From Nostoc carneum NIES-2107 (lineage in GTDB: Bacteria; Cyanobacteriota; Cyanobacteriia; Cyanobacteriales; Nostocaceae): DNA of 64,000 nt. The notes beneath the pieces are model-generated. The model searched no databases. It saw nothing but the letters and a program-made list of their open reading frames with translations, and was not told where the DNA came from. Below are positions 52,945 through 62,752 of the stretch, in pieces. Position 1 is the first letter of the stretch, and every line of letters starts with the position of its first letter. The stretch covers positions 1,831,947 through 1,895,946 of the forward strand of contig AP018180.1 of the NCBI GenBank assembly GCA_002368155.1. The letters run 5' to 3'. The position numbers and the translations under genes are program-made.

Positions 52945-53467
52945 TTCGTTTAAGGGGCAATACGCTTGGGTTAAGCTCATTAGTGATTGATTTGTCACTC
53001 ATTAAAAAAGCTAGATCAATTGGGGGATTCTCCCCCAAACCCCCGATTGGGTGACGGTTGCGTCCCCCAAACCCCCTCCAAAATTATTCTTCTGTTTTTT
53101 TGTTGAGTAACTAGTTTTTTGGTTTTGTTAGCAATGAATTTTCTTAACTGAACTGTATTTGGTTAAGGGGAAAAGGGAAAAGGGGAAAAGGATTGAATTC
53201 ACCCTCACCCCTTTTCCCATTTACCTTTTCCTAAAGCACAATGGAGATGCAAAATACTTATCAGAACCCTATTAAGAGTTTGTATAAAGAAATACCAAAA
53301 AATAGATTATTAGCAAGTAGGGAACACCCAAAAATTTTAGGTGTTCCCTACAAATTGAAAGTTTTTTAAGTTCTCTGTTCCTGAGTAATTAGGGATTATT
53401 TAATTTAGGTAGTGCAGCTTGATAATTAAGACTAAAGTAATGTCGATAATCAGATTCATAGCATTGC
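52945..53467. other. Repeat-rich spacer
   Basis: No gene. It contains GGGGGATTCTCCCCC (about 53020-53034), two CCCCCAAACCCCC-like units, GGGGAAAA/CCCCTTTTCC complementary tracts (53166-53230) and, at 53317-53351, GTAGGGAACACC / GGTGTTCCCTAC, a perfect 12-bp stem with an 11-base loop that may end the minus-strand LCP transcript or be a dispersed palindrome. Confidence 0.6.
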
Positions 53468-54904
53468 TTAAGGTTGAGTAGATTTTTCTAAAATCTCTTT
53501 TTGTTGTACCCAATCTTTACCTACTTGAATACTAATATCGGAACCGAGATTACCAGTACTTTCCACTCTCACTTCACCAAATCCCAAAAGTTGACGAACT
53601 AATTCTGCGCTATTGCCATCTCCTTGTTGAGCGACAATGTGAGTGGTATCGAGTGGTTCGCCCCAAGCTTTAGCAACATAAACATTGCGATATCCAGCTT
53701 TTTCTAAGGATTTGATTAAAGGACGTAAGCTAGAGCGATCGCCACCTGTGCTATCTTGAATTGCTATCCGCAAATTGCCTGGTTCATTTGTCTGTTCTTC
53801 TGGTGTTTGTGTTGCATCCACACCAAAGTTTTTCGCCATCAGTTTGGCAATGTTATTTTTGTTTGGTAGCCAATAGCTAGCATCAAACTCATTCTTCTCA
53901 CTAAAGCGACCAGGTACCATTAACATTTGCATATTGGAGCGATTGGTTCGCACACCAAAACCTATCAGCGCTAATAATTCCTCAACTGTCAAGTTAGTAT
54001 CAATGTGTTCTTTCACTACATCCAAAATTTTTGGCATTTGAGCTACGGTTGCTGGATTGAGTGACTGATCCATCAATGAACGCAGCACCATTTGTTGCCT
54101 TTGAATCCGCCCAATATCTCCCAGTTCATCATGACGGAATCGCAATAATTGTAGTGCTTGATCACCATTAAGGTGCTGTTTACCAGCCTTCAAATTGATG
54201 TATAGATGTTGAGAATCATCTTGATATTTCATATCCTTGGGAACGTAGACTGTAACTCCACCCAAGGCATCAATCAGCTTTGCTACACCCAAAACGTTAA
54301 TGCGGATATAGCGATCAATTGCTACTCCATTTAAGAGATTACTAACTGTTTTTGCAGTTAAAGCAGGCCCACCTTCAAGATTGGCATGATTAATTTTTTT
54401 CACGCCATGCCCTTCTATTTCTGTACGTGTATCTCTGGGAATAGAGAGCATGACAATTTTTTTAGTCTCCGGATCAAACTTGATCAAGAGCATGACATCA
54501 GAAAGACCATCAAAGGAGTTTACCTGTGGAAGGTAGCCAAGATTTTTAGTATCAGCAGGAGGGTTTTCGATATCAGGTGGAAGTACGCTCATCCCCATCA
54601 GTAAAATGTTCACAGGACGAGTTAATTGTGAAAATCGCAATCCACTCCCAGAAATGCGATCGCCATCAAATACTGCTTCTTCTTGGGGGCTAAGTTGGGC
54701 CTGCTGCAAAGGTGTACTGGTTAAAGAAACAGCTAACAGCGCCCCAGCTGTTGCTGAAACCATTGCAATGCCACTCATACCTACCCAAAACCATAACCAA
54801 CGTCCAGATTTTGAGTTTGGTATACTTCTTTTGCTAGCCTTAGAGTCATTTGCTGATTGGTTTTCTTCCGCCGAAGTTCTTTGAATGGTCACGGACTTCC
54901 TCAC
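53468..54904 (-). CDS. LytR-CpsA-Psr (LCP) family protein
   Basis: 478 residues. A basic cytoplasmic N-terminus and one membrane helix (about 36-62) precede an extracytoplasmic LCP domain (about 95-300): SDVMLLIKFDPETKKIVML, SIPRDTRTEI (polyprenyl-phosphate-binding Arg), INHANLEGG, FRHDELGDIGRIQRQQ. A LytR_C-like domain (about 360-465; LRIAIQDSTGGD, YVAKAWGEPLDTTHIV) follows. LCP enzymes transfer lipid-linked glycopolymers onto peptidoglycan; in cyanobacteria they probably attach surface polysaccharides. All recognised catalytic residues are present. It is monocistronic. Confidence 0.93.
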   Translation of the reverse strand: MRKSVTIQRTSAEENQSANDSKASKRSIPNSKSGRWLWFWVGMSGIAMVSATAGALLAVSLTSTPLQQAQLSPQEEAVFDGDRISGSGLRFSQLTRPVNILLMGMSVLPPDIENPPADTKNLGYLPQVNSFDGLSDVMLLIKFDPETKKIVMLSIPRDTRTEIEGHGVKKINHANLEGGPALTAKTVSNLLNGVAIDRYIRINVLGVAKLIDALGGVTVYVPKDMKYQDDSQHLYINLKAGKQHLNGDQALQLLRFRHDELGDIGRIQRQQMVLRSLMDQSLNPATVAQMPKILDVVKEHIDTNLTVEELLALIGFGVRTNRSNMQMLMVPGRFSEKNEFDASYWLPNKNNIAKLMAKNFGVDATQTPEEQTNEPGNLRIAIQDSTGGDRSSLRPLIKSLEKAGYRNVYVAKAWGEPLDTTHIVAQQGDGNSAELVRQLLGFGEVRVESTGNLGSDISIQVGKDWVQQKEILEKSTQP

Positions 54905-55177
54905 ACTTACTGATCAAATTCGGTACATTTGCAAACTAATAAATATGCAGACAAATCAAATCATAATAGCTAATTCTTAATTATCAGTGCTTAGTTTTTA
55001 AATGTTGTGTCAACCACAACACTTATAGCTGTCTTTTGCTTTTTTCAGGAGAAATTAAATATTGTGTTATTGCAGTATGACAACAATAAACCAGTTTGAC
55101 CAGATCTCTTCAGGGATAATCTTTAAATTAGCAAAAAAATTCAGTAAGAATACTGACTTAAAGTTTTTCTGAGAATA

Positions 55178-55552
55178 TTAAGACATATACTTCCCTAAAA
55201 CTCGCTCTGCTAAACGGCTAAACCCTGGCAAACGGTGAGACTTCCCCTGAATGATGCGAAAAATTAACCAGACATTTACCAAAAAATAACCAGAAGTTAG
55301 AAAGCTATTGAGAATTAATAGGCGCAGGGCGAAAAAATCTGAAGTTGCGGCCCCTGTTGCTAATAAAATGTAGGTAAAAAACCAGGTAAATGCCAAAGTA
55401 ATAGACAGACGGCTAGTAGACAGTTGTTCCCGGCTTCCTTGACGACGATATAGTGTCCATAGAGCCGGAAAAAAGCCAATAACTGGAATTAAATACACAA
55501 CTAGCTGTAATTTAGGAGTGGCATCAGTAATTGGGGATTGGTCATTGGTCAT
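55178..55552 (-). CDS. Small membrane protein of unknown function
   Basis: 124 residues with three predicted membrane helices (about 17-34, 50-70 and 78-105) and a basic tail (RLPGFSRLAERVLGKYMS). I do not recognise a named family; the helices and RLPGFSRLAER-type tail look conserved rather than random. The start at 55552 lies inside a short repeat tract (CATTGGT units), so the first residues are encoded by repeat DNA; a later start is possible. It is downstream of and separate from the LCP gene. Confidence 0.55.
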   Translation of the reverse strand: MTNDQSPITDATPKLQLVVYLIPVIGFFPALWTLYRRQGSREQLSTSRLSITLAFTWFFTYILLATGAATSDFFALRLLILNSFLTSGYFLVNVWLIFRIIQGKSHRLPGFSRLAERVLGKYMS

Positions 55553-55660
55553 TTGTTATTTGTCCTTTGGTAGTTGTCAAGGGTTGGAGAGACGCGATTA
55601 ATCGCGTCTGTACAAAAGTCAAAAGTGATCTACCCATTACCCAGTCCCTAGTCCCCAATC
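55535..55660. repeat. Short repeats and a 20-bp palindrome
   Basis: CATTGGT/CATTTGT units (55535-55560) overlap the start of the membrane-protein gene. At 55590-55609 AGACGCGATTAATCGCGTCT is a perfect 20-bp palindrome related to the repeat at 17031-17052. Confidence 0.8.
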
Positions 55661-55791
55661 CTTGTGAAGGAAAAATTTTCCATTTGGGTGAGTCTAATCC
55701 TAAACTAGGAGGATGAAGAACAGTTATGTAGTTAGAGATAATAAGCTGTAAAGCAGAATTTTATTTAGTTCTATCCTGTAATCGGCTAAAG

Positions 55792-56967
55792 ATGCAGACA
55801 CGCAAGCTACTCGACTGGTGGGAAACACTAACACCCATAGCGCGCACCGGAGCGATCGCACTATTCATTCCGTTGCTAGTACTTAATGGTTGGGCAATTT
55901 CGGCAATTTTCAATTACTTTCACTCGTTGATTGTGATTTTAGTCGGAGCCTCAGTGCTAGCTTTTCTGCTGAACTACCCTGTTAGCTGGATGGAGCATCA
56001 TGGTGCTAGGCGAGAGCCGATTGCTATTTTAGTATTTCTTTTGGCTTTATCAATTTTATTGGCGTTGGGTGTTACCCTATTTCCCCTAGCTCTTACCCAG
56101 GCTCAACAACTCGTGGCTCGTTTACCAGAGTTGATTGACTCAGGACGCTCCCAGTTAATGATGTTAAATGAGAAAGCAGAGGTTTTTGGCTTGCCAATTA
56201 ACCTGGATGCTCTAGTCGTGCAAATAAACGATCGCGTCAAGGGACAATTGCAAGCGATCGCGGGACAAGTTCTCAATTTGGCTGTAGTCACAGTCACTAG
56301 TCTGTTGGACTTCGTCTTGACGATGATTTTGACTTTTTATCTGTTACAGCATGGGGGAGAACTCTGGGAAAGTTTAGTGGAATGGTTACCTACAAAAGTT
56401 CGTGAGCCTTTTTCGCAAACAGTACGCCTGAGCTTTCAAAATTTCTTTATTACCCAACTAATTTTATCTACCTGTATGGCATCGGCACTCATCCCCACGT
56501 TTTTGTGGTTAAAAGTGCCGTTTGGTCTATTATTTGGGTTAACAATTGGGATTATGGCCCTCATCCCCTTTGGCGGTTCTGTGGGTATCGCCTTGACTAC
56601 CTTATTAGTATCGCTGCAAGATTTTTGGATGGGAGCCAGAGTGTTAATGGCTGCGGTGATTGTACAGCAAATTCTCGAAAACTTAATTGCTCCTCGAATT
56701 TTAGGCAGCTTTACGGGTTTAAACCCCGCCTTGGTGGTAATTTCAGTATTAACAGGGGCGAGAATTGGAGGTCTTCTGGGTGTAATTGTGGCAGTACCTA
56801 CTGCTGTAGTCATTAAAACTGCTTTAAGCGTGATCCGTCCCACATCATTAAGCAGCGATACTGATGAATATACAAATTCCAGCGAAAAAGCTGCACCCGC
56901 AACCGAAGAACCCCCAAAACCTGAAGCGAAAAACCCCTTGAGTATCTCAGAAGCTACTTCACCGTAG
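55792..56967 (+). CDS. AI-2E family transporter (PerM/TqsA-like)
   Basis: 391 residues with about eight membrane helices. Family blocks: ILVGASVLAFLLNYPVSWME, FVLTMILTFYLLQHGGELWE, PFGLLFGLTIGIMALIPFGG and GFNPALV-like TGLNPALVVISVLTGARIGG. Members export autoinducer-2, ions or other small molecules, or act as Na+/H+ antiporters; the substrate is unclear. The last 45 residues are acidic and Pro/Glu-rich, cytoplasmic. ATG 55792 is a plausible start although no strong ribosome site is visible. Confidence 0.9.
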   Translation: MQTRKLLDWWETLTPIARTGAIALFIPLLVLNGWAISAIFNYFHSLIVILVGASVLAFLLNYPVSWMEHHGARREPIAILVFLLALSILLALGVTLFPLALTQAQQLVARLPELIDSGRSQLMMLNEKAEVFGLPINLDALVVQINDRVKGQLQAIAGQVLNLAVVTVTSLLDFVLTMILTFYLLQHGGELWESLVEWLPTKVREPFSQTVRLSFQNFFITQLILSTCMASALIPTFLWLKVPFGLLFGLTIGIMALIPFGGSVGIALTTLLVSLQDFWMGARVLMAAVIVQQILENLIAPRILGSFTGLNPALVVISVLTGARIGGLLGVIVAVPTAVVIKTALSVIRPTSLSSDTDEYTNSSEKAAPATEEPPKPEAKNPLSISEATSP

Positions 56968-57205
56968 GCAGTTAATTATCGAGAAACTAAGTTATTCTTT
57001 GTTGTGTCAGCAGAGGAAGCAGAGGCGGAAGACTGCGATCGACTTCTTCACTTTCAAAATTGGATAATTTTAAGTTCTAGAATTTCCTGTACAAAAGTTT
57101 GCTCGAAAATTCAGGACTCCAGTCATGAATAAGACTGATGCAAAATTATGGATTTTGAATTTTGTAGACGCGCTTGGCAGCAAGGTATCTTGAGTTATGA
57201 ATCAA

Positions 57206-58534
57206 TTACTGTGGCTCCATGATTGAACCCATAAACAAGACACTTCCTGTTTGATTATCGCGAATAGCACAGAAGAAGGGACGGTCAACAATCATTTTGA
57301 ATGGTTCTGTGGGTGGAGCCGCAGATGTGAGCGTAATTGTGGCGGAAGTAGCCGCAGCAGCTTCGGTACCTTCTTCATTCACTTCCACAAAGGTTTTATG
57401 CTTCACCTGGCTAATGGCAAGGTTTTTACCGATACCAGCAAAATTAGCTTGGTTACTAAAAGCCTCCCCCATACCTAAAGCTTTGAGTGCATCGTTAAGT
57501 GTAACATCGTAGTCTGTTTTAAATTTAGGTAACCGAATTGACCCCTCGCGCCTTCTAAATTGAGCCATCCAGTTGTCCCAGTTTTCTGCGTTCAAGCTTT
57601 GATAGAAGGTTTTCAGGTTGGAGTTTTGTTTAGGTAAAAAGATATAAAGACTAACTTTCCCATCTTTACCATAAGGCAAACTTACAGCCTGAAATTGGTC
57701 ATTTTCTTGGTATCTATACTCGCCATCTTGCGACATCATCGGGTGTTGCTTTTGCTGACCTGATGCCAGGTAAAAAGGCAATGTAGAAGTTTGACTTTTA
57801 TCAAATTCGTTGCTCCATTTGCCTTTAAAATATATGGCATTAATCAGAAAAAGTACTTGATTAGGTTGAATTTGATCGACTATTTTGCTAATTTTACCTT
57901 GTGTATTATCCTTAACCCAGTTATTGATAATGTTTGGTGCGTCAGCATCCTGAAAATTTAAGCTCGTCACCTGGGCATTATAGAAATCCTTGTTTCTCTT
58001 GAGGAAATCTGACTTAAAGCTGGTGTTTTGATTAGCCCACAGGGAGTTAGCAATATTCAGTTGCACATTAGCATCAGGATTTTCTAATAACTTCTTTAAT
58101 GCTGCGTAAGAAGAATTAATTTCTGATAGATTCATCCCCTGTAATTCCAGGGTTCTCGCCATAGCTTTTTGCGTAGAACCACTGGCTCCGTTGTAGGTCA
58201 TCGCCAAAGCGATCGCCACACTTGAAGGGGAAACAAAAACGTTCTTTTCACCATTTTCATTTTTCAATAATTCAGAAAATAGTTTGAAGCCGAATTTGTT
58301 GTTAGCATTAACTAGTTTTGTATCTGGGTTGACAGTTTTTTTTTGCACAGGAGACTCGGAATTCGGCAAACGAGATTGGGCCATAGCACTCGTATCACTA
58401 TTGATTTGAGAACAGCCGAGAACACCGAACAGCACAACGCTAGCAGCCGCCAGCACGTAACGTCTTCCTAATCGAACACCGTAACGTCTTTGGAGGAAAT
58501 TATCTTTCACACCACTCAATTTCTGCCGATTCAT
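57206..58534 (-). CDS. Lipoprotein serpin (serine protease inhibitor)
   Basis: 442 residues. A basic start and hydrophobic stretch end in VLGC, a lipobox, so the protein is probably lipid-anchored at the envelope. The serpin fold follows: NVFVSPSSVAIALAMTYNGA, FLINAIYFKGKWSNEF, VSLPYGKDGKVSLYIFLP and PFFCAIRDNQTGSVLFMG. The reactive loop (about 385-410) has the inhibitory hinge EEGTEAAAAT, so it should trap proteases. Counting 17 residues from the hinge Glu puts P1 at Thr and P1' at Ser (LTS), suggesting no trypsin-like target. The next gene upstream on the same strand is a subtilisin-like protein. Serpins are sporadic in bacteria. Confidence 0.93.
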   Translation of the reverse strand: MNRQKLSGVKDNFLQRRYGVRLGRRYVLAAASVVLFGVLGCSQINSDTSAMAQSRLPNSESPVQKKTVNPDTKLVNANNKFGFKLFSELLKNENGEKNVFVSPSSVAIALAMTYNGASGSTQKAMARTLELQGMNLSEINSSYAALKKLLENPDANVQLNIANSLWANQNTSFKSDFLKRNKDFYNAQVTSLNFQDADAPNIINNWVKDNTQGKISKIVDQIQPNQVLFLINAIYFKGKWSNEFDKSQTSTLPFYLASGQQKQHPMMSQDGEYRYQENDQFQAVSLPYGKDGKVSLYIFLPKQNSNLKTFYQSLNAENWDNWMAQFRRREGSIRLPKFKTDYDVTLNDALKALGMGEAFSNQANFAGIGKNLAISQVKHKTFVEVNEEGTEAAAATSATITLTSAAPPTEPFKMIVDRPFFCAIRDNQTGSVLFMGSIMEPQ

Positions 58535-59172
58535 TCTGCTACCTCGTTCGCCATTAATTTTTAGCTGTCTTTGAAAGTTGACGCTAAATGATGTGTCAAG
58601 TGTTAACTATGGCATTTACAGGAGCAGAAAACCGGGTCTGTTACAGTTTTGGTAACAGCAAATAATTTGCAGGAAAGCTGTAAAACTTTTCTAAGCTAGG
58701 CTAATTGAGACGGCTACACAGGCACATGATTCTCAAATATTTCCTGCTTTTTAGATAAACGTATTTTAGACTACAAAACAACCCAATGTCCTCTGTATCT
58801 TGGGTTGGTGTTCATCAATAAATTTCATTGTTTGCTGTTGAATTTTATGCAAAGCTTCTATGGTGGAATTTAGACTTTGCACATTAGCAATCTGTGATAC
58901 ATTATAGCTGAAAACAAGTACAAATACTCTACTAATTACGCTCAGTTGTCGAGATAAATCTGTTTGTAGAATTGACAAAACTACTCACTCATTTGCCAAT
59001 TCATTACATAGCATATATATGAGTTTAGGGTATGTAGGTTAATACCCATCATTAAGAAGCGCCAAAGGTGAAAAGAAGAAGCAAAATTCGGCTTGCAAGC
59101 ACAGATAATTTTAGAGGCACAATATATTGTGCCTCTACTCGGATACTTGACTGACTTTAGAATTTGCAATTA
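58535..59172. other. Intergenic region, no supported gene
   Basis: Two minus-strand frames (58766-58978, 70 codons, TTG start; 58981-59169, 62 codons) lack ribosome sites and motifs and are not called. The serpin promoter should lie near 58540-58650. No strong hairpin was seen. Confidence 0.4.
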
Positions 59173-60813
59173 TTAATTGCCAGATGGTGGCTGATTGGGA
59201 ATTGTGATTGCTCCAGTGGCACTAGTGGGTACAGTCCACCAAGCTAAACCGTAAGCTTGAGTAGGCTCGTTGACTTGTTGGCGCATTTGCACGCGGATTT
59301 TATAATTCCCATTCGCGGGAATCGGGCAGAAAATATGTTCTACACTATCAACTTGGCTAACAGATGAGCAAACAGTAGCCGCATCTTGATTTTGACCATC
59401 AGCTTTGACAAGATAGAGGTCAAGATTATTCAAACCGCGATCGCGGAAACTATCACCCACATCATAAAGGTCATTTTTATTGCGATCATTGAGTTCTACC
59501 AACCTGTCCCAAGTCAAAGTAATCGCTACAAAGCTTCCTTGTTTTAACGGTTTTGCTAGGGCATATTCTACAGGTGCAAGTGCATCTACTGTGTGGTAAT
59601 CCCAACCAATAGCAGGTACAGGAGTTGAAGGTTGCCATTGACCTGGGCTAAATTGCTGATAAGCGCGAAATGCATTCAAATGACCAGCTCCCATTTGCGA
59701 ATCTAAGGGAATTTTGGGGTCTTGATAAGCATCCGAAGCTAGCCAATCTTTATTTTGTTTATCAATGATTGTGCGCGTCATTCCCAACCGCAAACCGTCA
59801 CCGCTATCTTGAATTTTGTCGGCGGAATTCATTAAGACAGCTTTCATTACCTGATGACGACGAGAATCAATGCTCCAATTGAGTTGTTTTTTTCGCAACT
59901 GGCGATCGCCAAATTCCTGCAATAACGCAACGGTAGCCGTGAGGTGAGGCGCTGCAAAGCTTGTCCCTGTAACCTTATTCAGTTTGCCATCGGGATTGAG
60001 CAGCGCAATATTACTACCAGGTGCAACTATGCTAATAGCACGCCTTGCACCAATATTAAACTCTTTACCTGCTAGCCTAGCAGTTGCTCCTTGGGTAGCA
60101 CCAGCCAGATTAGAAACATCAACTTTATTAAAAATCCCTCCCCGTCGGGATGAAAAAGCCACATTCATGGCATTAAAATTATCTGTAGGAATAGGAATAC
60201 CGCCTTTACCTTGGTTGCCTGCGATCGCATATAAAACATCATGAACGCGGCTAGACCAGTCAATACATAGCGTCAGTAAAGCATTACCATCTAAAATAGC
60301 CTCTGGACGCGGATCGCGATTGAGCGGTTCGCCAAAGCTAAAATTAATCGCACGAACATCTCCACCATTTTGTAAGGCAATATGTTGTGCTGATAAACAT
60401 TCTTCCGGTTGACCCATGTTTTTAGTTGAGCCAACAGCCGAAGAATAAAGTTTTGCTTCTGGTGAAACTCCTGGCCAAGCTTTATCTTTACTGACCATGA
60501 CACCAGCAACATTATAAGCATGGGGGTCAACGCCACTATTAGATTGAGCAGGGCCATTGCGTAAAAAAACTGCGGCTAGAGATATAGCACGATTTTTAGA
60601 CACGGCTTTATCCCAACCAAACATTCCCGGTCGTCCGATTTCCACCTGACCAATAGCGATTTTACGCCCGCTTAAATTATAAGGAGCTTGGTGTAACCTT
60701 AAAGCATCAATGCCATTGGTGCCAAAAGAGGTTTCATAAACCGCAGCCACTACAGGCAAACTTAAACAAGAAGCACCTAATCCCCAAAATATCCAATTTA
60801 GTTTTTTAGTCAT
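59173..60813 (-). CDS. Subtilisin-like (S8) secreted protein, Asp to Glu change
   Basis: 546 residues with a signal peptide (WIFWGLGASCLSLPVVAA, cleavage near residue 24). The S8 domain has the oxyanion Asn (AIAGNQGKGG) and nucleophile block GTSFAAPH (Ser near 285). The His block is atypical (VDPHAYNVAG, H98, where subtilases have HGTHVAG), and the position of the catalytic Asp (usually VIDTG) reads QVEIG with Glu59. The C-terminal 130 residues form a beta-rich domain resembling subtilase-associated domains (VAITLTWDRLVELNDRNKND, NLDLYLVKADGQ). Activity is uncertain. It would act in the periplasm or outside. It lies upstream of the serpin, same strand, 638 bases apart. Confidence 0.85.
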   Translation of the reverse strand: MTKKLNWIFWGLGASCLSLPVVAAVYETSFGTNGIDALRLHQAPYNLSGRKIAIGQVEIGRPGMFGWDKAVSKNRAISLAAVFLRNGPAQSNSGVDPHAYNVAGVMVSKDKAWPGVSPEAKLYSSAVGSTKNMGQPEECLSAQHIALQNGGDVRAINFSFGEPLNRDPRPEAILDGNALLTLCIDWSSRVHDVLYAIAGNQGKGGIPIPTDNFNAMNVAFSSRRGGIFNKVDVSNLAGATQGATARLAGKEFNIGARRAISIVAPGSNIALLNPDGKLNKVTGTSFAAPHLTATVALLQEFGDRQLRKKQLNWSIDSRRHQVMKAVLMNSADKIQDSGDGLRLGMTRTIIDKQNKDWLASDAYQDPKIPLDSQMGAGHLNAFRAYQQFSPGQWQPSTPVPAIGWDYHTVDALAPVEYALAKPLKQGSFVAITLTWDRLVELNDRNKNDLYDVGDSFRDRGLNNLDLYLVKADGQNQDAATVCSSVSQVDSVEHIFCPIPANGNYKIRVQMRQQVNEPTQAYGLAWWTVPTSATGAITIPNQPPSGN

Positions 60814-61052
60814 TTGTCATTTGTTATTTGTCATTTGTCATTGGGTAATTAGTAATTGGTAATTGGAGTTGGGTGTTTGGTGTTGGTAATTTACCCTCAT
60901 CCCCAGTACCCAGTCCCCATTACCCCTTATCCCCAGAGGGGGCCCCGAGTTCCCCAATCCCCCAATCCCTAGCCCGGGATTAAATTTATGAGCGATCGCT
61001 CAATATTTTGTTACAATGCTTACAGACGAGGATGCTTGAAAACCCACTAGCC
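60814..61052. repeat. Short-repeat-rich spacer upstream of rpe
   Basis: CATTTGT/CATTGGG units (60811-60842), TAATTGG units (60846-60866) and CCCCAGT/CCCCAAT units (60900-60970) separate two divergent genes. The last 50 bases should hold the rpe promoter; a HIP1-like GAGCGATCGCTC lies at 60989-61000. Confidence 0.7.
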
Positions 61053-61760
61053 ATGACCCAAAACCGATCTCAAAAGCCCATTGTTATTTCTCCATCTATC
61101 TTATCAGCCGATTTTAGCCGTCTTGGTGACGAAGTCCGCGCTGTAGATGCTGCTGGAGCTGATTGGATTCATGTTGATGTAATGGACGGTCGTTTTGTAC
61201 CTAATATTACGATAGGCCCTCTGGTTGTGGAGGCGATTCGTCCGGTAACCACAAAGCCATTGGATGTCCATTTGATGATTGTGGAACCAGAAAAATATGT
61301 TGAAGGCTTTGCTAAAGCGGGTGCTGATATTATTTCAGTCCATGCTGAACACAATGCTTCACCACACCTACACCGTACTCTGGGACAAATCAAAGAACTC
61401 GGTAAACAAGCTGGAGTTGTACTTAATCCCTCCACACCTTTAGAACTAATTGAATATGTACTAGACCTTTGTGATTTAGTACTTATTATGAGCGTCAACC
61501 CTGGTTTTGGCGGTCAAAGCTTTATCCCAACAGTAGTACCCAAAATCCGCAAGCTGCGTCAAATGTGTGACGAACGCGGTCTTGATCCTTGGATTGAAGT
61601 TGATGGTGGGCTGAAAGCCAATAATACTTGGCAAGTTTTAGAAGCTGGTGCTAATGCGATCGTTGCAGGTTCAGCTGTATTTAACGCTCCAGACTATGCT
61701 GAAGCAATTACAGCAATTCGTAATAGCAAGCGTCCTACACCAGAATTAGCTAAAGTTTAA
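61053..61760 (+). CDS. rpe: Ribulose-phosphate 3-epimerase
   Basis: 235 residues from ATG 61053, the usual family length; upstream in-frame ATGs exist but add non-conserved residues. A TIM barrel: [31 protein letters not shown] (metal His/Asp), [31 protein letters not shown] and [12 protein letters not shown]. It interconverts ribulose-5-phosphate and xylulose-5-phosphate in the Calvin and pentose phosphate cycles in the cytoplasm. It is monocistronic and ends at a perfect bidirectional terminator. Confidence 0.97.
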   Translation: MTQNRSQKPIVISPSILSADFSRLGDEVRAVDAAGADWIHVDVMDGRFVPNITIGPLVVEAIRPVTTKPLDVHLMIVEPEKYVEGFAKAGADIISVHAEHNASPHLHRTLGQIKELGKQAGVVLNPSTPLELIEYVLDLCDLVLIMSVNPGFGGQSFIPTVVPKIRKLRQMCDERGLDPWIEVDGGLKANNTWQVLEAGANAIVAGSAVFNAPDYAEAITAIRNSKRPTPELAKV

Positions 61761-61791
61761 TTCTTAACAAGTTAACCATACTTGATAAAAC

Positions 61792-61826
61792 ATAAAATAG
61801 GGTGGGCAATGCCCACCCTATTTTAT
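61792..61826. terminator. Bidirectional terminator between rpe and HpsJ-like gene
   Basis: Perfect 16-bp stem ATAAAATAGGGTGGGC / GCCCACCCTATTTTAT with a 3-base loop. T-rich edges on both strands let it stop both converging genes. Confidence 0.9.
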
Positions 61827-61857
61827 AGCTTAAGGCGCTGAAAATTTTTGGTTTTAA

Positions 61858-62583
61858 TTACCGACTAATTCTTGCCCATTGGGTTGCTTTCCAAAAGCTA
61901 AAAAATAAAGTTGCAGAAACTAAAGCGCCAAGATTCCATTTCACAGAATTTTTGATTAAGGTAAGTTTCTGGGAAGATTCTGTGGCTTGTGCTTGAGTCT
62001 TAATTTGTGATTTGACCCTAGTTACTTCTGATAAGATTTGGGTTTTTACTTCTTGAGGGCTTTTACCATCTAATGAACGCCCTTGTTCTCTTAAAATATT
62101 ACCTATTTGTTCTGGGCTAGCCTGATTTAATCTTTGTTCTACTTGTTCTGCTTGAGATATTTGTTGTTTAGATGCATTGCTAATTTGAGCTGCACTCTGC
62201 CTACTCAAACGAACAGTATTACCAACTCCCAAAGGAATCATTAACAAAAACACTACTGCTAATAATAAAGTTAACCAAGATATTAGCTTTAAACTGAGAA
62301 ATTCCCATTTGTTGCGAGAATGCATCTCTCCATAAAATACCAGTGCTAACCCAATTAAAGGTACAGGTACTCTTTCAACCAGCGATCCAAAAGTTTGAAA
62401 TTCCCACGCAGGATTCATAAAATTTGGTGGGACAAACATCTCAACCACATCGAATAATGCTAATATCAGCAGTCCATAGCCAAGCATTCGTAAAATCTTC
62501 GTTGACCCTGTTTGACTAAAAGCAAACTCCTGTAGTTCTTGTACTAATCCGGGGAGGAATTTATCACTACTTGATTTCGTCAT
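61858..62583 (-). CDS. HpsJ-like membrane protein
   Basis: 241 residues. Four hydrophobic helices (about 30-48, 72-86, 98-120 and 215-233) enclose a long Gln/Ser-rich coiled region (about 125-205; QQISQAEQVEQRLNQ, EVTRVKSQIKTQAQA). The N-terminal part (ILRMLGYGLLILALFDVVEM, NPAWEFQTFGSLVERVPVPL) matches the HpsJ family, linked in Nostoc to hormogonium polysaccharide secretion and motility. Other hps genes are not in the window, so a link with the WecG-type enzyme or LCP protein is speculative. It converges with rpe across a shared terminator. Confidence 0.78.
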   Translation of the reverse strand: MTKSSSDKFLPGLVQELQEFAFSQTGSTKILRMLGYGLLILALFDVVEMFVPPNFMNPAWEFQTFGSLVERVPVPLIGLALVFYGEMHSRNKWEFLSLKLISWLTLLLAVVFLLMIPLGVGNTVRLSRQSAAQISNASKQQISQAEQVEQRLNQASPEQIGNILREQGRSLDGKSPQEVKTQILSEVTRVKSQIKTQAQATESSQKLTLIKNSVKWNLGALVSATLFFSFWKATQWARISR

Positions 62584-62752
62584 GTTCCTAGCACAATAAA
62601 AAGAAAGATTTGAAAAAAGGAGATTCCCAGGTTGGCGATCAAGGTGTTACCTTGATTATTTCAAATAACACCAGACGGTTTCTAAAACATTCTAGTTATA
62701 GAAATTAGCAAATATATTTTTTTTGCATAAAACCTTAATCTAGTGCTCACCC

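Noticed and set aside
52681-52998. 105-codon minus-strand frame
   Set aside because: It covers the 50-residue gene and its terminator in antisense.
58766-58978. 70-codon minus-strand frame between serpin and S8 genes
   Set aside because: TTG start without ribosome site and no family resemblance; kept only as spacer.
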